Origin: Mariniphaga sp041686935
GTDB lineage: Bacteria; Bacteroidota; Bacteroidia; Bacteroidales; Prolixibacteraceae
Reading direction: 5' to 3'
Length of the DNA: 64,000 nt
Assembly: GCA_041686935.1 (NCBI GenBank)
Contig: JAWLCW010000003.1
Span: 271,150 to 335,149, forward strand
Shown: positions 19,134 through 28,844 of the stretch, in pieces
Numbering within the stretch: the first letter of the stretch is position 1
How the letters are laid out: every line of letters starts with the position of its first letter
Notes under the pieces: model-generated
Seen by the model: the letters and a program-made list of their open reading frames with translations, nothing else
The model's database searches: none
What the model was told of the DNA's origin: nothing
Translations under genes and position numbers: made by a program

Positions 19134-21959
19134 TTACAACGTCAAAATCATATCAATCAAATTATCATCATGCTCCAGTCCCATCTTCTTTCGCAACCGG
19201 TAGCGGTGGTTTTCCACCCCACGTACCGAAATACCCAGCAACGGGGCAATTTCTTTCGAGGTTAGATTCATCCGCAGAAATGCACATAAACGCAGGTCCC
19301 TTGGTGTAAGGTCGGGAAACTGTTCTTTAATGGTGTGCAAAAACTTTTCATGTGCCCGTTCAAAATTGGTTTCAAACAGGCGCCAGTCATCCTGGTTTGA
19401 AATGTTCTCTTCAATTTTTTTTATCAGGTGCATAAAATATTTATCCGGATAACGCGAGCCAAGCTGATCTTTTTGTTTTGAAAGGGTTTGCTTGAGTTTT
19501 AGCAGAAACTCGTTCTTTTTGATAATTGAAATGGTAGAATTAGCCAGCTCCTTGCTTTTGTGTTCCAGTTCATTCCTGAGTTTTTCGTTTCTGAGCTTTA
19601 TCAGCTCCTGTTCTCTTTTTTCAAGCCGTCTTCGCTCCTTTTTGCGGGTTCGCTTTATTCCCCACATTTGTAATCCAAAAACTGTGAGCAAAAAAACCAG
19701 GACATAGCCGGTTCGTGCATAACTGGTCAGGTACCAGGGCGGTAAAATTTCAACAAAAAGCTGGTGTTGTTTACTTTCATTTTCCCATACATCAGTTGCT
19801 TTAATAAGCAAGTTAAATTCACCGGACGGCAATCTGTCGAAAGTAAAAACCGGTTCCGTTTTTTTAGCCGACCAGTCCTGGTCTATCCCCTCCAGCCTGG
19901 CCTGAAAATAAATGGGCTGGCTGGTAAAATGCGGGAAAGCATATCGCAGATGAACATTGTTAAACCGATGTTTAATTTCTATATGTTGGTTGTTTCCCGG
20001 TATAATTAGCCGTTCCCCCTGGTTGCTGATGAGCACAATTTCTCTCAGGGTAGGCTTGAAGTTTGTAATTTCAGATAAGGTATCGGTTTGCGCAACGTCA
20101 ATACGGGCAATCCCGTTTTCAAGGCAAACAATGGCTTTTGTGGATGTTAATGGTAAAATGTTTTCGAAATCGTCTATCATTTCAAAGGGCGAAAAAACTT
20201 GTTTTGGAATTGATTTTACCAGGTTGACATTATTGTTGGTAATTTGAAAAAGCCCTATTCTTTCTTTGGTTATGAACCAGTAGTGGTGGTTGGGTGCCTC
20301 CACAATGCGGTGTGCCGAAGCGAAGTATCCCAGCTCTTCATTTAAAAAAGTAAAGGGTATAATGGAATTCTCCAAATCATTGTATGTGAATAGTTTATCG
20401 GCAGTTGTAAAAACAATCCGGTTTTCAACTTTAAATACATGAATGGAATGGTCTTTTTTAAAGGTTGAATTTTCACCGTAATACTGAATATTTACAATAC
20501 TGTCGCGCAATGAGTTAAGCTGAAGTTTATAAATGCCCCGGTGCATGTGGCTGGCCCAAAGATTGCCCAAATGATCGAACTCGATGTAGCGGATGAGATC
20601 GTAAAATCCCTTAATAATGCCGGTTTGGCGGTAACCCGAATTTTCCTGTTCCAGAATAACCATGCTGGTGTATGTAGATTCAATTAGTCGTCCGGGGACA
20701 AAGGGGTCTTCCCTAAGGGAAAAACCACCTGCCTGCTCAGAAATGAGTTGTATTTTATCATTTTGAATCTTCAGAATTCCCTGGTTAAAACCAACAAACA
20801 AATGATTGTTAAAAACAGAACAATCCCAAACCTGTGGCCGGCTTTCGGGTATAAACTGGTATTCAGAATTGCCTGAAGCTAAAGCTTTCGAAAACAATCC
20901 GCGGTTTGTTCCAAGGTAAATTTTATTTTCAAATACTGCTACATCATAAATACTTCCAATTCCGGGAATTGTTTCAATTTCAATCCCTTTATTAGGACCT
21001 TCTGAAATAAAATCAATTCCGTTGTCTAATGCCAGCCAGGTGTTTCCAAAAATATCTGATGTAATTCCAAGTACCGTGTTATTTTGAAGTCCGTTTAACG
21101 TATTGTAATTTTTAATCCGGCGCTCATTTTTGTCAAAAACCGAAAGACCGTCAACAAGTGTTCCTATAAACAATTCACCGTTTGCATTTAAATGCGCTCT
21201 GTTCACTTCATTCTTTTTAAAATAGTCACTCCATTGCTGATTCCATTCACTTAATTCTTCTCCGTTCCAGAGAAAAATTCCATCAGTGGTTGTTCCAATT
21301 AGAATTTGATCATTATGGTAAGGTTGAATAAATCTGAAACTTGTATTCTGGAACCTTTCATCCGCAATAAAGGGTACTGCTTTGTTGTTTTCAATAATAA
21401 AAATTCCCTGGTTCGACACACCCAGAAGAATTTTATCTCCCACTTTGCACATGGTGTTGGCAAAACCCTGGAATTCAACTCTTGAAATAGTATTATTGCT
21501 GAATTTCAGAATTTTGGAGAATGAATGAAAATATACCTCGTCATTCAACGTACAAATAGTCCAGAATTCATCATTTTGCGAAAGATGTTCTCCTGCGAGT
21601 TCATTTAATGAATGATAGCTTAATTTTCCGCGTTTATCTTTTTCCCAAAATCCTAACTCGCGATATCCCCCGGTATAAATCATACTGTCTGAAACCACAC
21701 TCACTGAACGAAGAATGGGTTGGTTCGGAAGGGGGTAAAGTTTCCAGCTTATACCATCAAATTCAAGCAGGCCGGAGTGGTTTGCAAAATAGATAAAACC
21801 ATTTGGGCTGGCATCTGCTGACCAGTTTTGATTAGCGGCTCTGTATTCTTTTTTTGCAAAGTTTTTTATCCTGCTTTCAGCCTGTATTGCCCATAGAAAA
21901 GAGCTTTGACAAACGCCAAGGAGGAAAAAAATTTGCCATATGTAAAAATATTTTTTCAT
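19134..21959 (-). CDS. Membrane-bound sensor-regulator: two-component-type propeller, Y_Y_Y domain, LuxR HTH
   Basis: A one-component regulator of about 941 residues. The ATG at 21957-21959 (MKKYFYIWQIFF) is preferred because it gives a standard signal sequence; an ATG 18 bases upstream is in frame. The periplasmic part (to about residue 715) holds ligand-binding propeller repeats (NTWLALDNGIDFIS; GNLWASHMHRGIYKL) and a Y_Y_Y domain (FQARLEGIDQDWSA). One membrane helix follows (GYVLVFLLTVFGLQM), then a charged coiled coil and a LuxR/GerE-type helix-turn-helix at the C-terminus (LTSKEIAPLLGISVRGVENH). There is no kinase or receiver domain, so DNA binding is linked directly to the sensor across the membrane. 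It is divergent from the susC operon with a 411-base gap, so it may control that PUL. Confidence 0.85.
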   Translation of the reverse strand: MKKYFYIWQIFFLLGVCQSSFLWAIQAESRIKNFAKKEYRAANQNWSADASPNGFIYFANHSGLLEFDGISWKLYPLPNQPILRSVSVVSDSMIYTGGYRELGFWEKDKRGKLSYHSLNELAGEHLSQNDEFWTICTLNDEVYFHSFSKILKFSNNTISRVEFQGFANTMCKVGDKILLGVSNQGIFIIENNKAVPFIADERFQNTSFRFIQPYHNDQILIGTTTDGIFLWNGEELSEWNQQWSDYFKKNEVNRAHLNANGELFIGTLVDGLSVFDKNERRIKNYNTLNGLQNNTVLGITSDIFGNTWLALDNGIDFISEGPNKGIEIETIPGIGSIYDVAVFENKIYLGTNRGLFSKALASGNSEYQFIPESRPQVWDCSVFNNHLFVGFNQGILKIQNDKIQLISEQAGGFSLREDPFVPGRLIESTYTSMVILEQENSGYRQTGIIKGFYDLIRYIEFDHLGNLWASHMHRGIYKLQLNSLRDSIVNIQYYGENSTFKKDHSIHVFKVENRIVFTTADKLFTYNDLENSIIPFTFLNEELGYFASAHRIVEAPNHHYWFITKERIGLFQITNNNVNLVKSIPKQVFSPFEMIDDFENILPLTSTKAIVCLENGIARIDVAQTDTLSEITNFKPTLREIVLISNQGERLIIPGNNQHIEIKHRFNNVHLRYAFPHFTSQPIYFQARLEGIDQDWSAKKTEPVFTFDRLPSGEFNLLIKATDVWENESKQHQLFVEILPPWYLTSYARTGYVLVFLLTVFGLQMWGIKRTRKKERRRLEKREQELIKLRNEKLRNELEHKSKELANSTISIIKKNEFLLKLKQTLSKQKDQLGSRYPDKYFMHLIKKIEENISNQDDWRLFETNFERAHEKFLHTIKEQFPDLTPRDLRLCAFLRMNLTSKEIAPLLGISVRGVENHRYRLRKKMGLEHDDNLIDMILTL

Positions 21960-21977
21960 ATAAATTAGGTCAGGCAA

Positions 21978-22388
21978 AAGATAATAAAATTACCGTTGAT
22001 GTGAAAATGTGTGAATGATGTAACTTTTTTCTAAAGTTTTGTAACATTAAAAAAATCAGACCAAAGTATCTTTAATCTTTAAGCAGTGAATTCCGATAAT
22101 AAGTTAGAGTAAAACTATTTAATGTCATTTTAATTAAACTGCCTCTTAGATTATAGTTACATTATTTGTAAAAAAATAGTTTCTGAATTTGTTTCACTTT
22201 TTAATAATGAACAATTTTTAAATATTTGAATTATAATAATATAAGATTAAGTTTTTGAATTTGATGAGGTAAAGATGAGGTCGGCATTTTACATCATTTT
22301 CAATTGAGAAGCAGTAGTGAGGCAATTAATTTTATTTTAATACAAGAATAACGGAAATTTGAGAAACAACTGAAATAAAATATGAACT
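21978..22388. other. AT-rich control region between the LuxR-type regulator and the PUL
   Basis: No gene is seen in these 411 bases. The stretch is strongly AT-rich with many T and A runs, and it should contain both divergent promoters. I found no exact TTTG-N19-22-TAnnTTTG match for susC; the closest -7-like stretches (ATTATTTG near 22166, AATATTTG near 22223) are imperfect. The PUL may need an activator. No convincing palindrome was found. Confidence 0.5.
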
Positions 22389-25300
22389 ATGAAAAGATTA
22401 TCAATTTTTTTCCTTCTCTTTTTGTCAGTTACACTGGTATTTGCGCAACAACAGGTTGTGGTAACAGGTAAGGTGACTGATGAATCGAACCTGGGATTAC
22501 CGGGAGTTACTATATTGGAAAAAGGAACAACCAAAGGTACCATTACAAATTTCGATGGAGACTATTCTCTGGAAGTTCCTGCACAGGCTACTCTGGTATT
22601 TAGTTTTGTGGGGTTTTCCACCCAGGAGATACCGGTACAGGGCCGTTCGGTAATTAATGTGCAGTTAACCGAAGCCACGGTCGATCTGGATGAAATTGTG
22701 GTGATTGGCTACGGTACGTTATCTGTAAAAGACCTTACCTCTGCCATTGCCACGGTGAGGGCTGATGAACTTGAAAAAACACCTTCCGGTCAGGCCATGC
22801 AGGCTCTGCAGGGAAAAGTAGCCGGGATGCAGGTAGTGAGCTCCGGCGCGCCGGGCGATGCGCCAACCATCCGTGTTCGTGGTATCGGCTCTTATCCGGG
22901 CCAAAACAACGAAGCACCACTTTATGTGGTTGACGGAATGTTTTTCGATAACATCGATTTTTTAAATCCATCTGACATCGCTACCATTTCTATTTTAAAA
23001 GATGCTTCTGCTGCTGCTATTTACGGTGTTCGTGCTGCGAATGGAGTTGTGCTTATTGAAACCAAATCAGGTAATTTCAACCAGAAGTCCGAAATAACCT
23101 ACGATGGTTATTACGGCGTTCAGGTGGCACAAAATGTATTAAAAATGGCCAATGCCGAACAGTTTGCAACCATGGCCAATGAATCGGGTTCGGTACCCGA
23201 AGCCAACAATATTTTAAATGCCATGCAGCGCTACGGAAGAAGCCGGATAAACCCGAATGTGCCGGATGTAAATACCGACTGGTACAACGAAATTCTCCGT
23301 CCGGCAGCTATCCAGAATCACAGTTTGGGCGTTTCAGGAGGCAGTGAAAAAGCTTCTTATTCAGTTGGCGGCAATTACTTTTTCCAGGATGGTATTCTGG
23401 ATATGAAAAACGACTACGAGCGGTTTAACCTGCGTTCGAAAGTGGATTTTAAAGCATCCGATTTTTTTACCATTGGTGGAAATGTAATTTTCAGCAATGC
23501 ACAAAAATACCTGCAGGACGGAAGCGCATGGCATACAGCGTATTATGCACCTCCGACAATGCCTGTTTACGATGAACTCAATGTGAATGCCTGGCCGAAA
23601 AATTATTCAAGTGCCCAGCACCTGGGTTACCGCGATGGAAAAAATCCGTTTCCGGCGATGGATTTAACCGATAACAGGCAGAAAATCAGAAAAATGCTTG
23701 GAAACTTTTATGTGGAGCTAAACCTTATTCCGGAAAAGCTCGCATTTAAATCAACATATAATCACGCATTTACATCCATTGAACAGCGAAATGTGAGTTT
23801 GCCATACTTTGTGAGTGCCAATTTTCAGCGTCCGGATGCCCGTTTGTCAAAAACTTCATCTGTGTATTCCGACCAGATTTGGGATAATATTCTTACCTAT
23901 AACGACAGAATCGGACACCACCGGTTTACAGCAATGGTTGGACAATCTTACAGAGACGAAGCCGGCAACTGGCTGGGAGCAGCAGGAATAAATTTTCCAA
24001 TCGACCGCGAACAGGCTTGGTACATTGACCAGGCCGAAACGGTGCCGGTTGATGGTGTTTTCGACGGGGGCTCACGCCAGTTTGGGATTTCCTATTTCAG
24101 CAGAATTTCCTACAACTACAAAGATAAATACCTGTTATATGGGACCATGCGTGCCGACGGAAGTTCAAAATACCAGCAAAAATGGGGGTATTTCCCGACT
24201 ATTGGTGCAGGATGGGTTGTTTCCGGAGAAGATTTCTTCCAGGTTGTGGAAGGTATAAATTTTCTGAAGTTAAGAGCAAGCTGGGGACAGTTGGGTAACG
24301 ATAAAATTCAGGCCAGTGACGGCGCATCAACAACAAGTACCATAAACACTGCAATTGATGGACGGCTTGTTACCGGAACAATAACCACCAGCACATTTTC
24401 ATCATTAAAGTGGGAGCTTACAGAAGAAACAAACGTGGGTATCTCGGCCCGGCTTTTTAACAGCCGCTTATCCGTTGAATCCGATTATTATATCCGCGAC
24501 ACAAAAAATGCAGCGATTTATGTAAACATTCCTTCCATTGGTGGAAGTGTTCTCCGAAACGTGGGTGTAATCCGCAATTCAGGTTTTGAACTGGTGCTCG
24601 GATGGTCGGATAATCTTCCGGGAGATTTCAGGTACAACATCAGCGCAAATATTTCAACACTTAAAAACGAAGTGCGCGACCTGTACGGGCAGCCATACAT
24701 TGATGGCGGCTCGGCAGAATTCCGCCAGCGTTCAATCGTAGGTCAGCCGCTGCTTGCTTTTTATGGCCGCGAAGTTGTTGGAGTGTATCAAAACGAAGCC
24801 GAAATTCAGGCTGATCCCGTTGCAGTAGCCAATAATCTTAAACCCGGCGATTTCATATACAAAGACCAGAATAACGATGGCAATATTGACGACGACGACC
24901 GTGTGGTTTTGGGTTCCTATTTCCCGAATTTTATGTACGGCGCCAATTTGGGACTTTCATGGCGAAATATCGATTTTTCAACCAATATTGTAGGTCAGTC
25001 GGGCAATAAAATCCTGAACCGGAAACGCGGGGAAATTATCTGGACTGCCGACGGGAACGTGGATGCCGACCTGGCCATCAACCGCTGGCATGGCGAAGGA
25101 ACTTCAAACAAATACCCTTCCTCAGAAGGTTTACGAAAAGGATGGAACCAGCGGATGAGCGACTATTTTGTGGAAGACGGTTCGTTTTTCAGAATTCAGA
25201 ATGTACAACTTGCGTACAACATCAGAGGAAAACAGTTGTTCGGAACCGACATGCCCGATACCCGGGTTACTGTGACAGCCGACAGGCCACTTACGTTGTT

Positions 25301-25400
25301 CAAATACAACGGATTTAACCCCGAGGTTTCTGATGGAATTGACAGGCAAACCTATCCGATTCCTGCAGTTTACACTGTTGGTTTGAATATCAAATTTTAA
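22389..25400 (+). CDS. susC: SusC/RagA-family TonB-dependent outer-membrane transporter
   Basis: An outer-membrane barrel that imports oligosaccharides with a SusD lid. The 1003-residue protein has a signal peptide (1-20, ending VFAQ), a carboxypeptidase-regulatory-like beta-sandwich (about 24-100, VVTGKVTDESNLGLPGVT), a TonB box-like segment (DEIVVIGYG), a plug domain (about 115-225, ending IYGVRAANGVVLIETKSG) and a long barrel ending in aromatic VGLNIKF, the usual outer-membrane insertion signature. The ATG at 22389 gives the signal peptide; an ATG at 22382 is in another frame. The SusD gene follows after 12 bases. Substrate is inferred from neighbours only. Confidence 0.95.
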   Translation: MKRLSIFFLLFLSVTLVFAQQQVVVTGKVTDESNLGLPGVTILEKGTTKGTITNFDGDYSLEVPAQATLVFSFVGFSTQEIPVQGRSVINVQLTEATVDLDEIVVIGYGTLSVKDLTSAIATVRADELEKTPSGQAMQALQGKVAGMQVVSSGAPGDAPTIRVRGIGSYPGQNNEAPLYVVDGMFFDNIDFLNPSDIATISILKDASAAAIYGVRAANGVVLIETKSGNFNQKSEITYDGYYGVQVAQNVLKMANAEQFATMANESGSVPEANNILNAMQRYGRSRINPNVPDVNTDWYNEILRPAAIQNHSLGVSGGSEKASYSVGGNYFFQDGILDMKNDYERFNLRSKVDFKASDFFTIGGNVIFSNAQKYLQDGSAWHTAYYAPPTMPVYDELNVNAWPKNYSSAQHLGYRDGKNPFPAMDLTDNRQKIRKMLGNFYVELNLIPEKLAFKSTYNHAFTSIEQRNVSLPYFVSANFQRPDARLSKTSSVYSDQIWDNILTYNDRIGHHRFTAMVGQSYRDEAGNWLGAAGINFPIDREQAWYIDQAETVPVDGVFDGGSRQFGISYFSRISYNYKDKYLLYGTMRADGSSKYQQKWGYFPTIGAGWVVSGEDFFQVVEGINFLKLRASWGQLGNDKIQASDGASTTSTINTAIDGRLVTGTITTSTFSSLKWELTEETNVGISARLFNSRLSVESDYYIRDTKNAAIYVNIPSIGGSVLRNVGVIRNSGFELVLGWSDNLPGDFRYNISANISTLKNEVRDLYGQPYIDGGSAEFRQRSIVGQPLLAFYGREVVGVYQNEAEIQADPVAVANNLKPGDFIYKDQNNDGNIDDDDRVVLGSYFPNFMYGANLGLSWRNIDFSTNIVGQSGNKILNRKRGEIIWTADGNVDADLAINRWHGEGTSNKYPSSEGLRKGWNQRMSDYFVEDGSFFRIQNVQLAYNIRGKQLFGTDMPDTRVTVTADRPLTLFKYNGFNPEVSDGIDRQTYPIPAVYTVGLNIKF

Positions 25401-25412
25401 TCATCTAAAAAT

Positions 25413-26960
25413 ATGACAACTATGAAATACATAAATCATTCAATCAGATTCACTGTTCTTGCTGCGCTGATTTTTTTTACCGCATCGTGTCACGACCTTT
25501 TGGACGAACCGGCAGAGAACAGGGCTTTTACCGAAGAAACTGATTATACCAACACCGGTAATATGATATTGCCTCTTATCGGGGCTTATGCCGATTTTCA
25601 GCAACGTGGATGGGAAGATCACCCGCTGATTGCTGTGAGGGGCGACGATGTGAACCATGGCGGCCTGGGTGACCAGCAGGATTATGCCGAAACCGATTAT
25701 TACAGGTATAACAAAGACTTCTGGATGATCAATTCGCTTTGGCAAAACCTGTACAAGGATATTTTTACTGCTCATTCTGCCATGGAGCAGATTGAACTAT
25801 ACAAAGAGCACGCTTCCAACAAAGCTTTAGCCGACCAGTACATTGCCGAGGCAAAGGTACTCAGGGGCTGGCTGTTGCTGAAACTTTCACGTGTGTGGGG
25901 CGATGTGTTTATCACCGAAAGCTCCGACCCTTCGGACCTGCTTCCAATGGATATTTCCCCAAAAGACGATGTAATGAGGCACATTTCGGCACAAATGGAT
26001 GAAGCCTTGCCTCATCTGCAAAATCTGCATCCAAATGAGCGCACCGATATTCGCGGGGGTGTTACCAGGCACACTGCACTGGCTGTAAAAGCGTTGGCCA
26101 ATCTGGAACTGAAAAATTACCAGGCTGTAGCCGATGCTACTTCGCAAATCATCAGCTCAGGAAAATTCAGCCTTGAACCCGATTTTTACGAATTGTTCAA
26201 AATTAAAGGAAAGCTGAACAATGAAAATATCCTGGAACTGCAGTACTCTGACTTTGGACAAGGGCAGGGCGATAACATCAGCCACTTGTTTGCATTTTAT
26301 GGCCCCGGGGCGTGGATACCTGCAGTTGAAGGTGCAGCCAACGGATGGGGATTTTACGAACCCAGCCTGAAGTGGATCAAGTTCATGCTCGACCGCGGTG
26401 AAAGAACCCGGCTGGAAACAAGCGTGCTGTTTACCAATCGGGGGATTAACGAAATTAAAAAAGATCCGAACTATGCAACCCTGCCCGCCTGGATTTCAAA
26501 TACTACTCCTTCGGGCGATGTAATAAACGACTTCGACCGCGCCATGTTCTCCAGCGGAAAACACTATCTGCCGTCGAACCAGCTAACGCCGGGCAGAACA
26601 GGTTACGGAACCAATAAAAATTTCACCGTCATTCGTTATGCTGAGATTTTATTGATGCATGCCGAAGCGTTGACACAGGGTGCCACAGGAACAGGCATGA
26701 CCGCCGACCAGGCTGTGAATGCCGTACGGCAGAGGGCAGGTCTGACGCCTCTTTCAGGCGTAACAACCCAACAGGTAATGGACGAAAAGTTTGCAGAACT
26801 GGCCATGGAATGGGGAATTCGTTACTACGATATGGTACGGCTCGAACGGTACAACGAACTGAGTTACGATGGCAGAACATTTAGTCCGAACCTGATTTAC
26901 CTGCCTTATCCGCAGAACCAGGTGGACTTGCTGCCGGCTTTGCAAACCAATAACCAATAG
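25413..26960 (+). CDS. susD: SusD/RagB-family glycan-binding lipoprotein
   Basis: Surface lipoprotein that captures glycan and caps the SusC barrel. The 515-residue product has a lipobox ending at C26 (FFTASC), followed by the typical HDLLDEPAENRAF start. The body is rich in helices forming TPR-like scaffolds, and the C-terminal part has RYAEILLMHAEALTQ and AVNAVRQRAGLTPLSG, signature phrases of the family, and ends at PQNQVDLLPALQTNNQ. An in-frame ATG nine bases later (MKYINHS) is an equally good start. It directly follows susC, so the pair is translated from one message. Confidence 0.94.
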   Translation: MTTMKYINHSIRFTVLAALIFFTASCHDLLDEPAENRAFTEETDYTNTGNMILPLIGAYADFQQRGWEDHPLIAVRGDDVNHGGLGDQQDYAETDYYRYNKDFWMINSLWQNLYKDIFTAHSAMEQIELYKEHASNKALADQYIAEAKVLRGWLLLKLSRVWGDVFITESSDPSDLLPMDISPKDDVMRHISAQMDEALPHLQNLHPNERTDIRGGVTRHTALAVKALANLELKNYQAVADATSQIISSGKFSLEPDFYELFKIKGKLNNENILELQYSDFGQGQGDNISHLFAFYGPGAWIPAVEGAANGWGFYEPSLKWIKFMLDRGERTRLETSVLFTNRGINEIKKDPNYATLPAWISNTTPSGDVINDFDRAMFSSGKHYLPSNQLTPGRTGYGTNKNFTVIRYAEILLMHAEALTQGATGTGMTADQAVNAVRQRAGLTPLSGVTTQQVMDEKFAELAMEWGIRYYDMVRLERYNELSYDGRTFSPNLIYLPYPQNQVDLLPALQTNNQ

Positions 26961-26980
26961 AATTTGAACTTTAAAAAGAA

Positions 26981-28732
26981 ATGATTATGAAATTACTAAA
27001 ATATATATCGGTTTTTATACTGGCGGCGCTGTTTGCAGTGGCCTGCAATGAGGGAATTGATCCGATTAGTCAAATGGACCCCGGACCGGATGAAAGCGCG
27101 CCTGTTGTTACCATTACTTCTCCGGCAAACGGGTACCAGATAAAGGTGCCTGAGACGGTTGCCCCGGTTACCATCAGTTTTGAAGCTACCGACGACATTG
27201 AACTCGGCTCGGTTTCGGTGAAACTGAATGGTTCTGAAATTAAAAAATACAGTGAATTTAAAGATTACCGCCGCGTGATGGACCAGTTTGTTTACGATAA
27301 TGTGACCAACGGCGCTCACGTGTTGGAAATTACTGCCACCGACCTGGAAGGAAAAACCACGACGGCTTCTGTAAATTTCGAAAAAGTTTCACCCTACACA
27401 CCCAAATATGCGGGTGAGACATTTTACATGCCTTTCGACGGCGATTATATGGAGCTGATTAGTTTCCAGTCGGCCAGTACCATCGGAAATCCCGGATTTG
27501 CCGGGCAGGGAGTATTGGGTGGAAATTCCTACCGGGGTGCAACCGATTCCTACCTGACCTTCCCGTTCGAAGAACTGAAAAGTGACGAATTCAGTGCTAC
27601 GTTCTGGTATAAAGTAAATTCAACTCCCAACCGTGCCGGAATTTTAAGTATTGGCGCTGAAGCCGAAAACCGCCAGCAGGGATTCAGATTATTCCGCGAA
27701 GGCGGCGCTGAAAGCCAGCAGTTGAAACTGAATGTTGGCTTTGGCTCAGGAGAAAGCTGGAATGACGGTGGTTTCATCGATGCAACAGCCGGAGAATGGG
27801 TGCATGTTGGCATTACCATTTCTCCAACTGAAAATGTGGTTTATTTGAATGGAGCTGCTGTGCGAACAGCCGTTATGGAGGCTCCTGTGGACTGGACCGG
27901 TTGCGATGAAATAACCATTGCCGCAGGAGGTGAAACCTTCAGTTACTGGGATCACCTGTCTGATTTAAGTTTTATGGATGAACTGCGCTTTTACAATCGG
28001 GCCCTTTCCGGTTCCGAAATTCAGCAGATCATTTTTGATGATATGCCCTATGAACCCAAATACGATGGGGAAGTTTTTTACATGCCGTTTGAAGGGAATA
28101 ATAAAGACTTGGTTTCCGACACAGAAGCCTCAGCAGTTGGATCACCTGATTTTGCAGAGGGTAAAATTGGTCAGGCTTATGCAGGTGCTGCAGATTCTTA
28201 TCTTACATTTCCAACCGACGAACTAACCGGTGACGAGTTTAGTGCCGTTTTCTGGATGAAAGTCAATGCAGATCCAAATCGTGCCGGAATTCTTGTTGCG
28301 GGACCTGAGCATACTGACCATCCCGATTATCCTGATAAACAGAATGACCGAAGCAAAGGATTCAGGTTTTTCCGTGAAGGTGGAGCTACAAACCAGATAT
28401 TTAAACTAAATGCCGGAAATGGCACTGCTGATTCATGGTTTGATGGGGGTGCTGCTGCCACAGTTAATCCTGAAACTGCTGATTGGGTGCATTTCGCATT
28501 TACCATTTCGGATGAAAATTGCGTGGTATATATCGATGGCGAGGTGGTTTCTCAGGGGCCGTTCGGCGGCATCGACTGGACCGGATGCGACATTCTTTCC
28601 ATTGGTTCGGGTGTCCCCCGTTTTTCAGAGTGGGAACATTTTTCAGATCTAAGTCTAATTGATGAATTACGCTTATTTAACAAAGCGCTTTCACAAACAG
28701 AAATACAAGCCATTATCGATGCAGAGAATTAG
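26981..28732 (+). CDS. Surface lipoprotein with an Ig-like domain and two tandem LamG domains
   Basis: A 583-residue lipoprotein (lipobox near C22, LFAVAC; a start at the second ATG, two codons in, is possible). Residues about 38-135 form an Ig/cadherin-like domain (PVVTITSPANGYQIKVPE). Two LamG/concanavalin-like domains follow, about 138-350 and 352-580, each starting FYMPF and containing YLTFP, GFR-FREGGA and DWTGCD; they are clear internal duplicates. It occupies the position of SusE/F-type glycan-binding proteins, 20 bases after susD. The likely role is binding of the target polysaccharide at the cell surface. No catalytic residues are evident. A strong terminator follows it. Confidence 0.85.
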   Translation: MIMKLLKYISVFILAALFAVACNEGIDPISQMDPGPDESAPVVTITSPANGYQIKVPETVAPVTISFEATDDIELGSVSVKLNGSEIKKYSEFKDYRRVMDQFVYDNVTNGAHVLEITATDLEGKTTTASVNFEKVSPYTPKYAGETFYMPFDGDYMELISFQSASTIGNPGFAGQGVLGGNSYRGATDSYLTFPFEELKSDEFSATFWYKVNSTPNRAGILSIGAEAENRQQGFRLFREGGAESQQLKLNVGFGSGESWNDGGFIDATAGEWVHVGITISPTENVVYLNGAAVRTAVMEAPVDWTGCDEITIAAGGETFSYWDHLSDLSFMDELRFYNRALSGSEIQQIIFDDMPYEPKYDGEVFYMPFEGNNKDLVSDTEASAVGSPDFAEGKIGQAYAGAADSYLTFPTDELTGDEFSAVFWMKVNADPNRAGILVAGPEHTDHPDYPDKQNDRSKGFRFFREGGATNQIFKLNAGNGTADSWFDGGAAATVNPETADWVHFAFTISDENCVVYIDGEVVSQGPFGGIDWTGCDILSIGSGVPRFSEWEHFSDLSLIDELRLFNKALSQTEIQAIIDAEN

Positions 28733-28795
28733 TAATATTCTTTGTTTTAAGATGGCCAGGTAAGTTTAGTTTAGTTAGTTTCATTAAGTAAGTTG

Positions 28796-28835
28796 AAAGG
28801 CTGCCTGGTATTTATTTGGGCAGCCTTTCTTTTTC
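28796..28835 (+). terminator. Intrinsic terminator inside the PUL
   Basis: AAAGGCTGCC (28796-28805) pairs perfectly over 10 bases with GGCAGCCTTT (28819-28828), followed by CTTTTTC. It separates the susC-susD-LamG genes from the enzyme genes, so transport/binding genes would be made in excess of the enzymes, or the enzymes have a further promoter. Confidence 0.75.
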
Positions 28836-28844
28836 AAAACAAAA

